DNA of 64,000 nucleotides from Oscillospiraceae bacterium (lineage in GTDB: Bacteria > Bacillota > Clostridia > Oscillospirales > CAG-272): the NCBI GenBank assembly GCA_015063625.1, contig SVTT01000001.1, positions 124,001 to 188,000 of the forward strand. The letters are read 5' to 3'. Below are positions 44,017 through 53,324 of this stretch, piece by piece. Positions within the stretch are counted from its first letter, which is position 1. Each line of letters begins with the position of its first letter. The position numbers and the translations under genes were made by a program. Below the pieces are notes generated by a model. That model ran no database searches. It saw only the letters and a list, made by a program, of their open reading frames with translations, and was not told the DNA's origin.

Positions 44017-46767
44017 ATGGGACTGTTTCGTAAATTATTCGGTTCATACAGCGACCGACAGATCAAAAAATTGCGCCGTGTGGCAGATCGCATCGAGAGT
44101 CTGGCGCCCACCTATGCGGCGATGAGCAACGAGGAGCTTGCAGGTGTGACGCTGAAGCTGAAGGAGCGACTCGCCGGCGGTGAAACCCTTGAGGATATTT
44201 TGTGCGACGCATTTGCCGCCGTCCGTGAGGCGGACGAGCGGGTGCTGGGCAAGCGCCCTTTTTACGTACAGCTTCTGGGCGGTATCATTTTGCATCAGGG
44301 GCGCATCGCCGAAATGAAAACGGGTGAGGGTAAAACGCTGGTCGCAACCATGCCCGCCTATCTCAACGCACTGACAGGAAAGGGCGTTCACGTTGTCACC
44401 GTCAATGATTATCTTGCCCGCCGCGACAGTGAGGAGATGGGCAGAGTCTATGCTTTCATGGGACTCTCCACAGGTCTTGTGGTACACGGGCTTACCCCTG
44501 CGGAGAAGCAGGCAGCCTACAATGCCGATATCACCTATGGCACCAATAATGAGTTTGGTTTTGATTATCTGCGTGACAATATGGTGGTCTACAAGAATGA
44601 TATGGTACAGCGCGGGCATGAATTTGCCATCGTGGATGAGGTTGACTCGATCCTCATTGACGAGGCGCGTACCCCTCTTATCATCTCCGGCGCAGGAGAA
44701 AAGCCGACCGATCTTTATGAGCGCGCCAACGCCCTTGCGCGAAGCATGACCAAGCTGGTGCGTAAGGAGGTCGACAACAAGGAAGAAACCGATGACGTGG
44801 ACGCAGACTATCTCGTTGACGAGAAGGGCAAAAACGCCATTCTGACGCCTCGCGGCGCCAAGCGTGCAGAGGAATTTTTCGGCATCGAAAATTTCACCGA
44901 TCCCTCCAATTCGGAGATCGCACATCACGTCAACCAGGCGATTCATGCCTGGGGCGTCATGCGCCGCGACGTCGATTATGTGGTCAACGAAAACGGCGTT
45001 ATGATCGTGGATGCCTTCACGGGTCGCATTATGCCGGGCAGAAGATATTCCAACGGCTTGCACCAGGCGATCGAGGCGAAGGAGGGCGTACAGATTCAAA
45101 AGGAGAACCGCACTCTTGCCACCATCACCTTCCAGAATTACTTCCGCATGTATAAGAAGCTCTCTGGCATGACAGGTACGGCTCTGACTGAGGACGTGGA
45201 GTTCCGTGAGATCTACGCGCTTGACGTGGTGGAGGTCCCCACCAACAAGCCTATGATCCGTATCGACCACAACGACCAAGTCTACAAGACTGTCAAGGGC
45301 AAATACGACGCCATCGTCAAGAAGATCAAGGAATGTCACGAAAAGGGACAGCCCGTGCTGGTAGGTACCGTCAGTGTGGATAAATCCGAGGAGCTTTCTG
45401 CAAGGCTGAAAAAGGAAGGTATTCGCCACAATGTGCTGAACGCCAAGCATCACGAGAGAGAAGCCGAGATCGTTGCACAGGCAGGCAAATTCGGTGCCGT
45501 CACCATTTCCACCAATATGGCGGGACGCGGTACCGATATCATGCTGGGCGGCAATCCCGAATTTCTTGCAAAAAACGAAATGCGCAAGGAGGGCTTCTCC
45601 GAGGAGCTGATCGTCATGGCAACCGGCACCACCGACATCGATGACGATGAGGTGCGTGCTGCAAGAGAGGTCTTTCACCGTCTGCACGCACGCTTCAAGG
45701 AGGAGATCGAGCCTGAGGCGCAGCGCGTGAGAGAGGCGGGCGGTCTTTATATTCTCGGTACCGAGCGTCATGAGAGTCGCCGTATCGACAATCAGCTGCG
45801 CGGTCGTTCGGGCAGACAGGGAGATCCCGGTGAATCCTGCTTCTTCCTCTCCTTGCAGGACGATCTGATGCGTCTGTTCGGTGCAGAACGAATTATGGGA
45901 CTGGTCGAACGCCTTGGGCTTCCCGAGGACCAACCCATCAATGCAGGCATGCTGTCAGGCTCCATCGAGCGAGCACAGATGAAAATCGAGGACAACAATT
46001 TTAAGCGCCGTAAGCACGTGCTGACCTATGACGACGTGATGAACCAGCAGCGAAATCTCATTTACGGTCAGCGTCTGGAGGTTCTCGCGGGTGAGGATGT
46101 TTCGGAAACGATTCTCGGAATGATCCGTTCCACCATCGAAGAAAACGTGCACGGCACGATGGGCGACCGCGAAAATCAGAATTTTGAAGCGTTGACGACG
46201 CTCTACGGCGGCTATCTGGTCAAAAAGGACGACCCCGAATGGTTGGCGTTTGAAGAAGGAGCGCATAAGACGGAGGAGATCACAGCATTCCTCACCGAGC
46301 GCGCCGAGAGGCTTTATGCCGAAAAGGAAAGCCTCTTTGGAAAAGAAACCTTCCGCGAGATCGAGCGCTCGCTGCTGCTGCAATCGGTTGACCGTCACTG
46401 GATGGAGCATATTGACGCCATGGACGATCTGAAGGGAAGCGTGGGATTGCAGGCTTATGCACAACGCGATCCCGTCAACGAGTACCGACTGCTCGGTGCT
46501 GACATGTTCGAAACGATGATCGCCGAGATCCGAGAGGAAACGGTACGCCATATCCTCACCGTCGTGCCCCGTCCTCAGCCCGTTCGCCGTGTCCAGGTGG
46601 CTAAGCCGCTGACCGAGGGCTTTGAGGGGCAGCAGGGCAAGGAGAAGAGGACGGTGGTTGTCGTACGCAAGGCAGAAAAGGTCGGAAGAAACGATCTTTG
46701 TCCCTGCGGCAGCGGCAAAAAGTATAAGAAGTGCTGCGGTGCGGCACAAAGCAATTCTCAAAATTAA
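44017..46767 (+). CDS. secA: Preprotein translocase ATPase SecA
   Basis: Motor that pushes unfolded preproteins through SecYEG. 916 residues. Walker A MKTGEGKTLVATMPAYLNAL, the DEAD-type IVDEVDSILIDEARTPLII, TNMAGRGTDIML and ERHESRRIDNQLRGRSGRQG, then the scaffold and the C-terminal zinc site CPCGSGKKYKKCCG that binds SecB or ribosomes. GGAGG precedes ATG 44017. Confidence 0.97.
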   Translation: MGLFRKLFGSYSDRQIKKLRRVADRIESLAPTYAAMSNEELAGVTLKLKERLAGGETLEDILCDAFAAVREADERVLGKRPFYVQLLGGIILHQGRIAEMKTGEGKTLVATMPAYLNALTGKGVHVVTVNDYLARRDSEEMGRVYAFMGLSTGLVVHGLTPAEKQAAYNADITYGTNNEFGFDYLRDNMVVYKNDMVQRGHEFAIVDEVDSILIDEARTPLIISGAGEKPTDLYERANALARSMTKLVRKEVDNKEETDDVDADYLVDEKGKNAILTPRGAKRAEEFFGIENFTDPSNSEIAHHVNQAIHAWGVMRRDVDYVVNENGVMIVDAFTGRIMPGRRYSNGLHQAIEAKEGVQIQKENRTLATITFQNYFRMYKKLSGMTGTALTEDVEFREIYALDVVEVPTNKPMIRIDHNDQVYKTVKGKYDAIVKKIKECHEKGQPVLVGTVSVDKSEELSARLKKEGIRHNVLNAKHHEREAEIVAQAGKFGAVTISTNMAGRGTDIMLGGNPEFLAKNEMRKEGFSEELIVMATGTTDIDDDEVRAAREVFHRLHARFKEEIEPEAQRVREAGGLYILGTERHESRRIDNQLRGRSGRQGDPGESCFFLSLQDDLMRLFGAERIMGLVERLGLPEDQPINAGMLSGSIERAQMKIEDNNFKRRKHVLTYDDVMNQQRNLIYGQRLEVLAGEDVSETILGMIRSTIEENVHGTMGDRENQNFEALTTLYGGYLVKKDDPEWLAFEEGAHKTEEITAFLTERAERLYAEKESLFGKETFREIERSLLLQSVDRHWMEHIDAMDDLKGSVGLQAYAQRDPVNEYRLLGADMFETMIAEIREETVRHILTVVPRPQPVRRVQVAKPLTEGFEGQQGKEKRTVVVVRKAEKVGRNDLCPCGSGKKYKKCCGAAQSNSQN

Positions 46768-46827
46768 ACGATGCACGGGCAGGGCAGTGACAGGACTGCT
46801 CTGTCGATGCGGAAGGGAGGGACCGTC

Positions 46828-47439
46828 ATGGGCTTTGGTTGGCTTATGATCGGCTATTTTGCAGTCAATATTATGGCGCTTTATCAGCCCCTGTCGATGA
46901 TCATGCTGATCGGATATCCGATGATGATCGCGGGGCTTTTCCGTCTTGCTCCTTACGAAAAGCGCTTCCATATTTCGCGCGATCTTTCCTTTCTGACGAT
47001 TCCGTTTGCGATCTACTATGCGCTCTTCGGGCTCAGCTCGATCGGTATTTTGCCCCCCCTCTCTTTTTTTGATGGGATCGGTGCGGATATCGTCGAATGG
47101 TGCTATTTCGCGCTGACGCTTGCACTGCATGCCCTCATCCTTTGGGGCATCGCCGAGCTTACACGAGAGCTTTCACTCTTCACCTTCCAAAGTGCAGCGC
47201 TGCGTAACCTGATCTTTGTGATGATCTATCATTTGCTGTACTTGATCATCAGTTTGCCGCTCTCGTCGGCGTTTGCCCCTCACTTTGCCGTAGCGGTAAT
47301 GATCCTGCGTCTGCTCTGCGTTTTTCTCAATCTTTGGCTTTTCTTCAAGTGCCATCGCATCATTATCCCCGAGGAGAGCATGATCCTGCCTGCCGATGGG
47401 CAGGATGCGCCGAAATCCAAAAGCAAGGAGAATACATAA
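46828..47439 (+). CDS. Membrane protein of unknown function
   Basis: 203 residues with about six membrane spans and a short polar tail (PADGQDAPKSKSKENT). The start at 46828 is fixed by GGAAGGGAGGG upstream; the reading from 46771 lacks a ribosome site. It ends where the next membrane gene begins (TAA then ATG), so both are probably translated as a unit and may work together. No family recognised. Confidence 0.8.
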   Translation: MGFGWLMIGYFAVNIMALYQPLSMIMLIGYPMMIAGLFRLAPYEKRFHISRDLSFLTIPFAIYYALFGLSSIGILPPLSFFDGIGADIVEWCYFALTLALHALILWGIAELTRELSLFTFQSAALRNLIFVMIYHLLYLIISLPLSSAFAPHFAVAVMILRLLCVFLNLWLFFKCHRIIIPEESMILPADGQDAPKSKSKENT

Positions 47440-48825
47440 ATGAAAAAAGGCATCAGGCCCATGAGCTTTTCGCTCATTCTGATCGGGCTCTGCTTCTTTT
47501 GCAATCCCACCTTTGCAGCCGTGGATATTCTGCCCGATTTTGTCGGCGCGCTTTTGGTGGCTTTGGGGCTTGTGGTCCCGGCGCGGATCTCTGTCCATAT
47601 GGCAACGGCAAAAAGGGCATTTTTACGTCTTGCCTATGCGGATGCCGCAAAAAATCTTGTGCTGGTGGGCGTATTTGCCTTTGGCGGCTCCAACGATCAG
47701 GCAACGCTTTTGCTGATCGTTGCCTTTGTGAGTGCAACGGTGCTGCTGTATTTTGCCGTATGTGCTGTCAGAGCGTTATTTGACGCCTTTGAGTTCAGCG
47801 CCTCGTCGTACGGCTGCGATGCGCTTTACGCCGTACATCGCAAAGGGCTTTCTTACACCGAGCTTTTTTCCAAATTTACCGTCTTTTTTCTCATTTTCCG
47901 AGAGGTGCTTTGCCTCTTGCCGGAATTTGCGGCACTCCTGAACAGCACCTATGTCGATTCGGATATGATCCGCATTTACGATTATATCGGACTCATGCGC
48001 GTGATGGTGTGTATTCCCGTTGCCTTGCTCGGTGCCGTCTGGCTGGTGCGGCTGCTGCGCTATTTCGGCAGACTGCGTAGCGAGCGCGACTTCAGGACCG
48101 CACTTGCTCTGCAATATGCGGATTTTATACAAAAAAGACCCGGTATCCGCATCAAGGCACAGCACGCCGCAGCGTTTTTCTTTCTCTCGGTCGGTTCGTT
48201 TTTTCTTGTCGATTTCTATCTTGATTTCCAGAATATTATTCCCGATACCATCGGGGGCGTGCTGATCCTGGTTGGCATCATGCTGCTGAAGCTGCCCTTG
48301 AGATCGCGTCTGATCGCGGCAACTGTGGCGGCACTTTACAGCGGCGTGGCAGCAGTTTCCTCCCATCTTTCTTACCGCTTCTCGCTTGATTTCAGCATCG
48401 GTCAGGTTGCAAAAAGCGAGGAGGCGGCAAGCGCGTACTTTACCATGTGGGTCACCTCTCTTGCCGAAATGCTCTGCTTCCTTCTGCTTCTGCTTTTGCT
48501 GATGATTTTGCTTCGCGCCACGGTGCGTGCATGGGCGGGCTACGTGCCCGAGCATTGCGAAGGGGATTTTGAAACGAGAAGCTTAAAAAATCTTCGCGAT
48601 GAATTTGACAGCGAGCTGATCAAATGCTATCTGTTCGGCTTTTTCAGTGCGCTTTTCTCCTTCCTCTTTGATTATCTCAAGGAGTGGCCCGCACACAAGG
48701 CATTCCGTATTCTTGAATTTTTCTGGTTTGCCGATTTTTTGATGGCGATCGTTTTCGGCTGCATTCTCACCTACCTTCTTTCGTTGATCCAAACACAGAT
48801 CAAGGCAAGATTCCAATACGAATGA
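47440..48825 (+). CDS. Multispan membrane protein with two IPD-G repeats
   Basis: 461 residues, roughly ten membrane spans. A motif seen near the start, DILPDFVGALLVALGL (residues ~29-44), recurs in the middle as NIIPDTIGGVLILVGI (~265-280), each followed by a basic stretch, so the protein looks like an internal duplication. Similar D-LPD-xxG segments occur in small clostridial membrane proteins of unknown role. AAGGAG precedes ATG 47440. No catalytic motif seen. Confidence 0.8.
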   Translation: MKKGIRPMSFSLILIGLCFFCNPTFAAVDILPDFVGALLVALGLVVPARISVHMATAKRAFLRLAYADAAKNLVLVGVFAFGGSNDQATLLLIVAFVSATVLLYFAVCAVRALFDAFEFSASSYGCDALYAVHRKGLSYTELFSKFTVFFLIFREVLCLLPEFAALLNSTYVDSDMIRIYDYIGLMRVMVCIPVALLGAVWLVRLLRYFGRLRSERDFRTALALQYADFIQKRPGIRIKAQHAAAFFFLSVGSFFLVDFYLDFQNIIPDTIGGVLILVGIMLLKLPLRSRLIAATVAALYSGVAAVSSHLSYRFSLDFSIGQVAKSEEAASAYFTMWVTSLAEMLCFLLLLLLLMILLRATVRAWAGYVPEHCEGDFETRSLKNLRDEFDSELIKCYLFGFFSALFSFLFDYLKEWPAHKAFRILEFFWFADFLMAIVFGCILTYLLSLIQTQIKARFQYE

Positions 48826-48826
48826 A

Positions 48827-48854
48827 TAACGGAAGGTTCTGTTTCACATACTAT
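48827..48854 (+). promoter_or_regulatory. Weak candidate mother-cell (sigma-E/sigma-K-like) promoter
   Basis: CATACTAT at 48847-48854 resembles the sigma-E -10 (CATACANT, one mismatch) with ATAACG-like bases about 14-16 upstream. Only one box is convincing, so the call is tentative; no sigma-A promoter is seen before the Asn/Gln-rich gene. Confidence 0.3.
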
Positions 48855-48907
48855 TTCTACTCCGCCCAAACGGTGCACTGCGCCCTGTGGCGATCAAAAA
48901 GGAGAAA

Positions 48908-49117
48908 ATGATGATGCAGAATCAAAATAACCAAAGCCAGAACAAGAATCAGAACCAGAACAACTACCAGAATCAGAATAACCAGAACAACAACCAAAAC
49001 CAAAACAAGAACCAAAACCAGAATAACTACCAGAACAATAACAATAACAATAACCAAAATCAGAACCAAAACAACAACCGAAACCAGAACCAGAGCCGCA
49101 ACTATCAGGGCAACTGA
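48908..49117 (+). CDS. Asn/Gln-rich low-complexity protein
   Basis: 69 residues; by hand count 36 are Asn and 20 are Gln (56 of 69), with a few Lys, Tyr, Arg and Ser, e.g. MMMQNQNNQSQNKNQNQ. No hydrophobic core, signal or Cys. AAAGGAG (48900s) precedes the ATG at 48908, and a proper terminator follows, so it looks like an expressed gene. The composition is prion-like and would favour an aggregated or matrix state; a spore-coat role is possible but unproven. Confidence 0.75.
   Translation: MMMQNQNNQSQNKNQNQNNYQNQNNQNNNQNQNKNQNQNNYQNNNNNNNQNQNQNNNRNQNQSRNYQGN
48920..49085 (+). repeat. Degenerate AAC/CAG-type codon repeat
   Basis: The coding stretch consists of short AACCAGAA-like units (AAC, AAT, CAG, CAA codons) in irregular order, without constant unit length or spacers. 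It encodes the Asn/Gln-rich tract. Confidence 0.8.
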
Positions 49118-49133
49118 GTCCCTTTTGCGCACG

Positions 49134-49165
49134 GACGGGCGACCGGATTCGGTCGCCCGTTTTTT
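49134..49165 (+). terminator. Terminator of the Asn/Gln-rich gene
   Basis: ACGGGCGACCG (49134-49144) with CGGTCGCCCGT (49149-49159), loop GATT, then TTTTT. Confidence 0.92.
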
Positions 49166-49188
49166 GGCTGAAAAGAGAGGCAATACAT

Positions 49189-51594
49189 ATGACACAGCTC
49201 GGAGAACGTTATCTTGCCGTTAAGCGCGCCTTGTTTGACCGTTATTACGATACGCTCAACGACAAGCAGCGACAGGCAGTTTACCATATCAACGGACCTT
49301 TATTGATCCTGGCGGGCGCAGGAAGCGGAAAAACCACTGTTCTCGTCAAGCGCATTGCTTATATCATTCGCTACGGCAATGCCTATTACAGTGATTACGT
49401 CCCTTACGACCTTGACGAGCATCACGTCAGAGCGCTGGAGCAGGCGCTGCAAGGATCGCTTGGCAAGAGAGAGCTGGGTGAGCTCTTGTGCGAGTTCAGC
49501 AATCATCCGTGTCCTCCCTGGAAGCTGCTTGCCATTACCTTTACCAACAAGGCAGCAGGGGAGATCAAAAGCCGACTTGCCAATGCCTTTCCGGAGGATC
49601 CCGACCTTACGGGGAGCATCTGGGCAGGAACCTTCCACTCGATCTGTATGCGCATTTTGCGGCGCTATACTGCCGAGGCGGGACTTCGCGAGGGCTTTAC
49701 CGTTTATGATACCGATGATTCCAAAAAGGCAATGCAGGCAGTTCTTAAAGAGCTGAATATCGATGAAAAGGTGCTTTCCGCAAAAAGCGCACTCACTGCC
49801 ATCAGCCGTGCAAAGGATCGGCTGATCGCCCCCGAGCATTTTGAGCTTGAATTCGGAAACGACTATCGCATGAAGCAGATCGCGAAGGCATACGCGGCTT
49901 ATCAGAAGCGCCTTCGCGACTCAAATGCCCTTGATTTTGACGATATCATCACCACCACCGTCAAGCTGCTGGAATCAAGCAAGGAGATCCTTCTCGACTA
50001 TCAAAGTCGGTTTCGTTACGTTTCGGTCGATGAATACCAGGATACCAACATCGCACAGTTCCGCTTGACGGCACTGCTTTCGGGCGGATATCAGAACCTG
50101 ATGGTGGTGGGGGACGACGACCAGAGCATCTATAAGTTCCGCGGTGCCACCATTGCGAATATTCTTGAGTTTGACCGCGTGTTCAAAAACGCCGCCGTGA
50201 TCCGTCTGGAGCAAAACTATCGCTCTACCCATTACATTCTTGATGCGGCAAACGCCGTCATCGCGCACAATGAGGGCAGAAAGGGAAAAACACTCTGGAC
50301 GGGAAGAGAGGGAGGTGCCAAGATCAAGGTCCTCAACCCCGAGCACCAGAATGCCGAGGCGCGCACCATTCTTGATATCATTCAGAAAAAGGTGGCAAGC
50401 GAAGGACTTCAATACCGCGATTTTGCCGTTCTCTACCGCACCAACGCACAGTCCAACGCATTGGAAATGGCATTTGCAAGAAGCGCAGTGCCATACCGCA
50501 TGCTGGGAGGCGTGCGCTTTTCGGACCGCAAGGAGATCAGGGATCTCGTTGCCTATTTGCAGCTGATCAACAACCACGATGACAGAGACCGACTCCTGCG
50601 CATCGTCAACGAGCCGAAAAGGAAGCTCGGAGAGCGCACTCTCACTGCAGTGGGAGAGATTGCCGCTATGGAAGGGAAAAGCATGTTTGAGGTGATGAAG
50701 CATGCCGACGATTATCTGGCACTGGCACGCTCTGCCGCCACGCTGAAGGGCTTTACGGCTCTGATCGAGGAGCTGACCGCCCTGCTGACCGACATGCCGC
50801 TGGACCGCTTTGTGGATGAGGTGCTGGATCGAACAGGCTACCGTCAGATGATCCGCGATATGGGCGAGGAGGAGGCAGAGCGCCTTGACAACCTTGACGA
50901 ATTCATTTCCAACGTGGTGGAGTATCAAAATACTGCCGAGACCCCGACGCTGACCGAGTTCCTTGAGGAAACCGCGCTTGTTGCGGACGTGGATCGCTAC
51001 GACGATACCGCCGACGCTGTGGTCATGATGACCATACACAGTGCCAAGGGGCTTGAATTTCCGCAGGTCTTTTTGCCCGGCTTTGAGGAGGGGATCTTCC
51101 CCGGAATGCAAACCGTGATGGCAGGTCCCGAGGAGATCGAGGAGGAGCGCCGCCTTGCCTACGTTGCAATCACACGTGCCAAGGACGCGCTTTACATTCT
51201 GCACGCCTCCTCGCGCATGCTTTACGGTCACACCACCAGCAATCCCGCATCCCGATTCCTCGGAGAGATCCCCGAGCAGCTCCTGGAGCGTGAGGGACAG
51301 CGGCAAGCCTCTCTTTATGCGGGCAGTGCATCGGGCTTCCGCACATCGGGTACCGTTGGGATGCAAGGTCCGCGCAAAACCGCTGCCGCAGATCCCATTT
51401 CGGTGGGACGGACAGAAAAAGCCGCCTGCCTTCCTATTCTTGAAGCGGGGGATCGCGTGCGCCATATGCTCTTTGGTGAGGGAGAGATCTTGACGGTTCA
51501 AAAAATGGGTGCTGATTATCTTTACGAGATCGCATTTGACACCAAAGGAACTAAAAAGCTGATGGCAACCTATGCAAAACTGAAGAAAATATAA
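49189..51594 (+). CDS. pcrA: ATP-dependent DNA helicase UvrD/PcrA
   Basis: SF1A 3'-5' helicase for repair and plasmid replication. 801 residues: LNDKQRQAV (Q motif), LAGAGSGKTTVLVKRIAYII (motif I), ITFTNKAAGEI (Ia), DEYQDTN (II), GDDDQSIYKFRGA (III), EQNYRS (IV), TIHSAKGLEFPQVFL (V), and YVAITRAKDALYILHAS (VI), ending with a PcrA-type GDRVRHMLFGEGEI domain. About 45 residues are inserted between motifs I and Ia. GAGAGG precedes ATG 49189. Confidence 0.95.
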   Translation: MTQLGERYLAVKRALFDRYYDTLNDKQRQAVYHINGPLLILAGAGSGKTTVLVKRIAYIIRYGNAYYSDYVPYDLDEHHVRALEQALQGSLGKRELGELLCEFSNHPCPPWKLLAITFTNKAAGEIKSRLANAFPEDPDLTGSIWAGTFHSICMRILRRYTAEAGLREGFTVYDTDDSKKAMQAVLKELNIDEKVLSAKSALTAISRAKDRLIAPEHFELEFGNDYRMKQIAKAYAAYQKRLRDSNALDFDDIITTTVKLLESSKEILLDYQSRFRYVSVDEYQDTNIAQFRLTALLSGGYQNLMVVGDDDQSIYKFRGATIANILEFDRVFKNAAVIRLEQNYRSTHYILDAANAVIAHNEGRKGKTLWTGREGGAKIKVLNPEHQNAEARTILDIIQKKVASEGLQYRDFAVLYRTNAQSNALEMAFARSAVPYRMLGGVRFSDRKEIRDLVAYLQLINNHDDRDRLLRIVNEPKRKLGERTLTAVGEIAAMEGKSMFEVMKHADDYLALARSAATLKGFTALIEELTALLTDMPLDRFVDEVLDRTGYRQMIRDMGEEEAERLDNLDEFISNVVEYQNTAETPTLTEFLEETALVADVDRYDDTADAVVMMTIHSAKGLEFPQVFLPGFEEGIFPGMQTVMAGPEEIEEERRLAYVAITRAKDALYILHASSRMLYGHTTSNPASRFLGEIPEQLLEREGQRQASLYAGSASGFRTSGTVGMQGPRKTAAADPISVGRTEKAACLPILEAGDRVRHMLFGEGEILTVQKMGADYLYEIAFDTKGTKKLMATYAKLKKI

Positions 51595-51608
51595 AAAGAG
51601 GTCGCATT

Positions 51609-52265
51609 ATGAAAGAAAAAAAGTTTCAAATAGCGAATGCCAAATATGCAGCAACCGCAATGGCGTTGCTGGCGTTTCTGTTTTTCATCTTTGCTGCGAT
51701 TACCAAAAGCACGGGGACTCGCGTCTTTTGCATCGTTCTTCTTTGTTTGTCCTTGCTTGGCGGATGCGGGATGCTTTACCTTGCTTACGGCTCGGGAAGG
51801 CAAAAAAATTATTTCCTTTATGACCGCCGTCGCAAATGCAAGGTTTCACCCAAAAATTTGACCTTTGATTTTCTCAATGATAAGCTGAGTGAATATCTTT
51901 CGGACTTTGTGGAGGAATCGATCGATCTTTGGGAGGGCTTTCCGCAAAAACTTAAGATCCAGCTGCAAGCCGATAAGGCGTATCTTCCTCCCATTGCATT
52001 TCGGATGCTTCACGATCTTTCCTTGCGTCGTCCCGAGGATATTCTTGCGGTTTTTACCACCTGCGACAAGAAGATGCTCGCCTTTGTCTGCCGCGCCATC
52101 AAGGACAGCGGTGACGAGGAAATGGCAAGCCTGATCTTTCACATGAAAAAGCACACAGAGCGCGAAAAGACGCGCATTATCGCTTTCTTTACCAAAAACC
52201 GCCGTTGCTTTGAGGGGCGCATCGTCCACTACATCAAAACGCATATTGAGGAATATGAAATATAA
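51609..52265 (+). CDS. Membrane protein of unknown function
   Basis: 218 residues. Two membrane spans in the first ~62 residues (TAMALLAFLFFIFAAI, FCIVLLCLSLLGGCGMLYLA), then a ~155-residue basic, helical-looking cytoplasmic part (RRRKCKVSPKNLTFDFLN onward). AGAGGT upstream of ATG 51609; 14 bases after pcrA, so co-transcribed. No known family. An odd point is that no plus-strand terminator follows. Confidence 0.75.
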   Translation: MKEKKFQIANAKYAATAMALLAFLFFIFAAITKSTGTRVFCIVLLCLSLLGGCGMLYLAYGSGRQKNYFLYDRRRKCKVSPKNLTFDFLNDKLSEYLSDFVEESIDLWEGFPQKLKIQLQADKAYLPPIAFRMLHDLSLRRPEDILAVFTTCDKKMLAFVCRAIKDSGDEEMASLIFHMKKHTEREKTRIIAFFTKNRRCFEGRIVHYIKTHIEEYEI

Positions 52266-52308
52266 AAGAGCTGCAAAGAGGAACTGCTTCATTTAAGTAT
52301 AATCTAAC

Positions 52309-52355
52309 AAAAAACGGCAGGGGGAGCGCTGAAATAGCACCCTCTGCCGTTAAAA
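52309..52355 (-). terminator. Hairpin with a T run on the minus strand only
   Basis: Stem of about 12 bp, AACGGCAGGGGG (52313-52324) against its near-complement (52340-52351, one G-U pair), followed on the minus strand by TTTTTTG. On the plus strand it is followed by AAAAATA. No minus-strand gene is visible from here to 54 kb. The rest of 52266-52550 holds no gene that I can support. Confidence 0.55.
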
Positions 52356-52550
52356 ATATAACTGTTCTTTAGAAAATCCAAGGATTCCTGCGATATTCTC
52401 TTTTTTGTTTTGCATGCTTTTGCTGAATTCTTAATACAGGGCGCTCTTTTTGACGATAACGTTTTTTGTCGGCTTCGCCATATTTTTTCGGTGTTATCCG
52501 CGCGAAAATGTGAAAAAACTATAGGCAGTAACAAAAAGGGAGGTTTTCTG

Positions 52551-53324
52551 ATGAAACGATCTTTTTTGGCAGGAGTGATCGCCATTGCTGTCTTTTTTCA
52601 TCTGATCCCGGCGGTGGATGCCGCAAGCGATCTGGAGCTGCACTGGTATTGTCCGAAAAAAAATGGGGAGCTCCCCTCGGATCTTGCCCTGATCGAGCAA
52701 TATAACGGCTATTATGCCGATCTTTCTCGAACGGGACAGGGGGATGACCGTGTGGTCTATCTGACCTTTGACGTGGGATACGAAAACGGCAACGTGGCAA
52801 AAACGCTGGATATCTTACGAGATACCGATACACCCGCGGCATTTTTCATTTTAAAGCACCCTGTGGTCGCGAGCAGTGACCTCGTGTTGCGTATGGCAAA
52901 CGAGGGACATCTGATCTGCAATCACACCGCCAATCATCCCAATCTCTCGCACGCAAGCAAGGAGGCGGTCGAGCGCGAGATCAGAGAGCTTGAGGAGGCG
53001 GTGCTGAAGCTGACGGGAAGCGAAACCGCACCCTATTTCAGACCGCCCGAGGGCAGCTTCAGTGAGCAAATGCTGCAGTCGGTTCATTCGCTCGGCTACA
53101 GCACGGTCTTCTGGAGCGTTGCCTACGCCGATTGGGACAATCGCCGTCAACCGTCGCCAAGGACTGCCCTGGACACCGTTCTTTCCCGCATGCACAACGG
53201 TGCCGTGATCCTGCTGCACCCTACGTCCGAAACCAACGTCAAGATCCTGCCTGTACTGATCGAAACGCTCAAAAAAGAGGGCTATCGCTTCGGTACGCTC
53301 CACGAGCTATGCAGAAAGCGATAA
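52551..53324 (+). CDS. pdaA: PdaA-type polysaccharide deacetylase (delta-lactam spore cortex)
   Basis: Deacetylates muramic acid so that spore-cortex delta-lactam can form; needed for normal germination in Bacillus. 257 residues with a signal peptide (MKRSFLAGVIAIAVFFHLIPAVDAA), and a NodB domain with YLTFDVGYENGN (PdaA has TFDNGYENG), HLICNHTANHPNL, YFRPPEGSFSEQML and FWSVAYADWDN. AAAGGGAGG precedes ATG 52551. It overlaps the second deacetylase by 16 bases. Confidence 0.88.
   Translation: MKRSFLAGVIAIAVFFHLIPAVDAASDLELHWYCPKKNGELPSDLALIEQYNGYYADLSRTGQGDDRVVYLTFDVGYENGNVAKTLDILRDTDTPAAFFILKHPVVASSDLVLRMANEGHLICNHTANHPNLSHASKEAVEREIRELEEAVLKLTGSETAPYFRPPEGSFSEQMLQSVHSLGYSTVFWSVAYADWDNRRQPSPRTALDTVLSRMHNGAVILLHPTSETNVKILPVLIETLKKEGYRFGTLHELCRKR

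Noticed and set aside
48920-49085. CRISPR-like or satellite repeat
   Set aside because: Units vary in length and have no spacers; it is coding sequence for Asn/Gln.
52304-52585. 93-codon minus-strand reading in the gap before pdaA
   Set aside because: No ribosome site, composition not protein-like, and it covers the hairpin and the pdaA start.
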